From contig NYZG01000017.1 of assembly GCA_002687025.1 (NCBI GenBank), positions 1 to 7,020 of the forward strand: 7,020 nucleotides of DNA. Direction: 5' to 3'. Each line of letters starts with the position of its first letter. Position 1 is the stretch's first letter. The notes beneath the pieces were generated by a model. The model was given only the letters and a program-made list of their open reading frames with translations. It searched no databases and was not told the DNA's origin. Positions 6,924 through 7,020 of the stretch are shown in pieces. The DNA is from Candidatus Poribacteria bacterium. GTDB taxonomy: Bacteria; Poribacteria; WGA-4E; GCA-2687025. The translations under genes were made by a program, and so were the position numbers.

Positions 6924-6953
6924 TTGACAGGTTTTCGGGGGCCATGACACAAT
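6924..6953 (+). promoter_or_regulatory. Candidate sigma-70-type promoter pointing right, out of the window
   Basis: The plus strand has a perfect TTGACA at 6924-6929, an 18-bp spacer and CACAAT at 6948-6953 (4 of 6 against TATAAT). In such GC-rich DNA this stands out. Transcription would begin near 6960 and run rightward, divergent to the zinc-ribbon gene. No convincing coding start follows within the remaining 60 bases, so the transcribed gene or RNA must lie mainly beyond 7020. Confidence 0.45.
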
Positions 6954-7020
6954 ACGGGTCGCGCATCGCTCCCTGGTGACGCCACCGACGGGCAGCAGCG
7001 TAGCGGCCCGCGGCCCCCTG

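Larger units (their letters stand above)
6656..7020. other. Gene-free GC-rich stretch at the right end
   Basis: No frame here shows recognisable protein; the open frames on both strands are Arg/Pro/Ala-rich products of GC bias. Apart from the two candidate promoters and the ribosome binding site, the part from about 6714 to 6920 holds short inverted repeats. One is GGCCC-GAGC-GGGCC at 6809-6822; another is GGCGCC-TCCG-GGCGCC at 6849-6864. I recognise no riboswitch, tRNA or other RNA family. It appears to be a divergent intergenic region between the zinc-ribbon gene and an unseen rightward gene. Confidence 0.55.

Noticed and set aside
6626..6979. Plus-strand frame of 117 codons across the right intergenic region
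   Set aside because: It overlaps the start of the zinc-ribbon gene in antisense, has no family resemblance, and its end overlaps the candidate promoter.
6656..6985. N-terminal extension of the zinc-ribbon protein by 110 residues
   Set aside because: The extension is Arg/Gly/Pro-rich, and a perfect AGGAGG precedes the family-typical MPTYEYKC start at 6655.
6976..7020. Possible GTG-started rightward gene behind the 6924-6953 promoter
   Set aside because: The frame is open to the edge but only 15 codons are visible, without a ribosome binding site or recognisable sequence; too little to call.

Overview
This window is a high-GC bacterial chromosome segment. All five recognisable genes lie on the minus strand and read from right to left. 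No tRNA, rRNA, CRISPR array, insertion sequence or phage-like gene is visible. Strong G/C preference at third codon positions, the Rel and RecJ architectures and an FmdB-type zinc ribbon with a long Ser/Lys/Asp tail would fit a GC-rich Chloroflexota-like or related bacterium. That placement is an inference of low certainty from family resemblance, not from a marker gene.

Layout in transcription order, right to left. At 6656-7020 is a gene-free, GC-rich stretch. It carries a plausible leftward extended -10 promoter for the first gene and a rightward consensus-like promoter (TTGACA, 18 bp, CACAAT) whose gene must lie beyond the window. At 6329-6655 is a small FmdB-family zinc-ribbon protein with a low-complexity tail. 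At 5249-6286 is an NAD(P)-dependent Gfo/Idh/MocA oxidoreductase, 42 bp downstream. A 136-bp gap (5113-5248) follows, with two hairpins just after the oxidoreductase stop. Then comes a compact three-gene block: recJ (2503-5112), a full-length bifunctional-type rel/spoT (353-2506) that overlaps recJ by an ATGA junction, and recG (from 326, running off the left edge) starting 26 bp after rel.

The recJ-rel-recG block joins a 5'-3' single-strand exonuclease, the (p)ppGpp synthetase/hydrolase of the stringent response and a replication-fork remodelling helicase. The ATGA overlap and the short second gap imply co-transcription and probably translational coupling. Joint expression would link nutrient-stress signalling with repair of stalled forks. 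This is inferred from gene order; each part is a known family.

The window looks like an ordinary housekeeping region. I see no convincing undescribed system. The points most worth a second look are the gene order, a hybrid RFDD signature in the Rel synthetase domain, an unusual TDKI version of the oxidoreductase EKP motif, and the orphan rightward promoter at the right edge.
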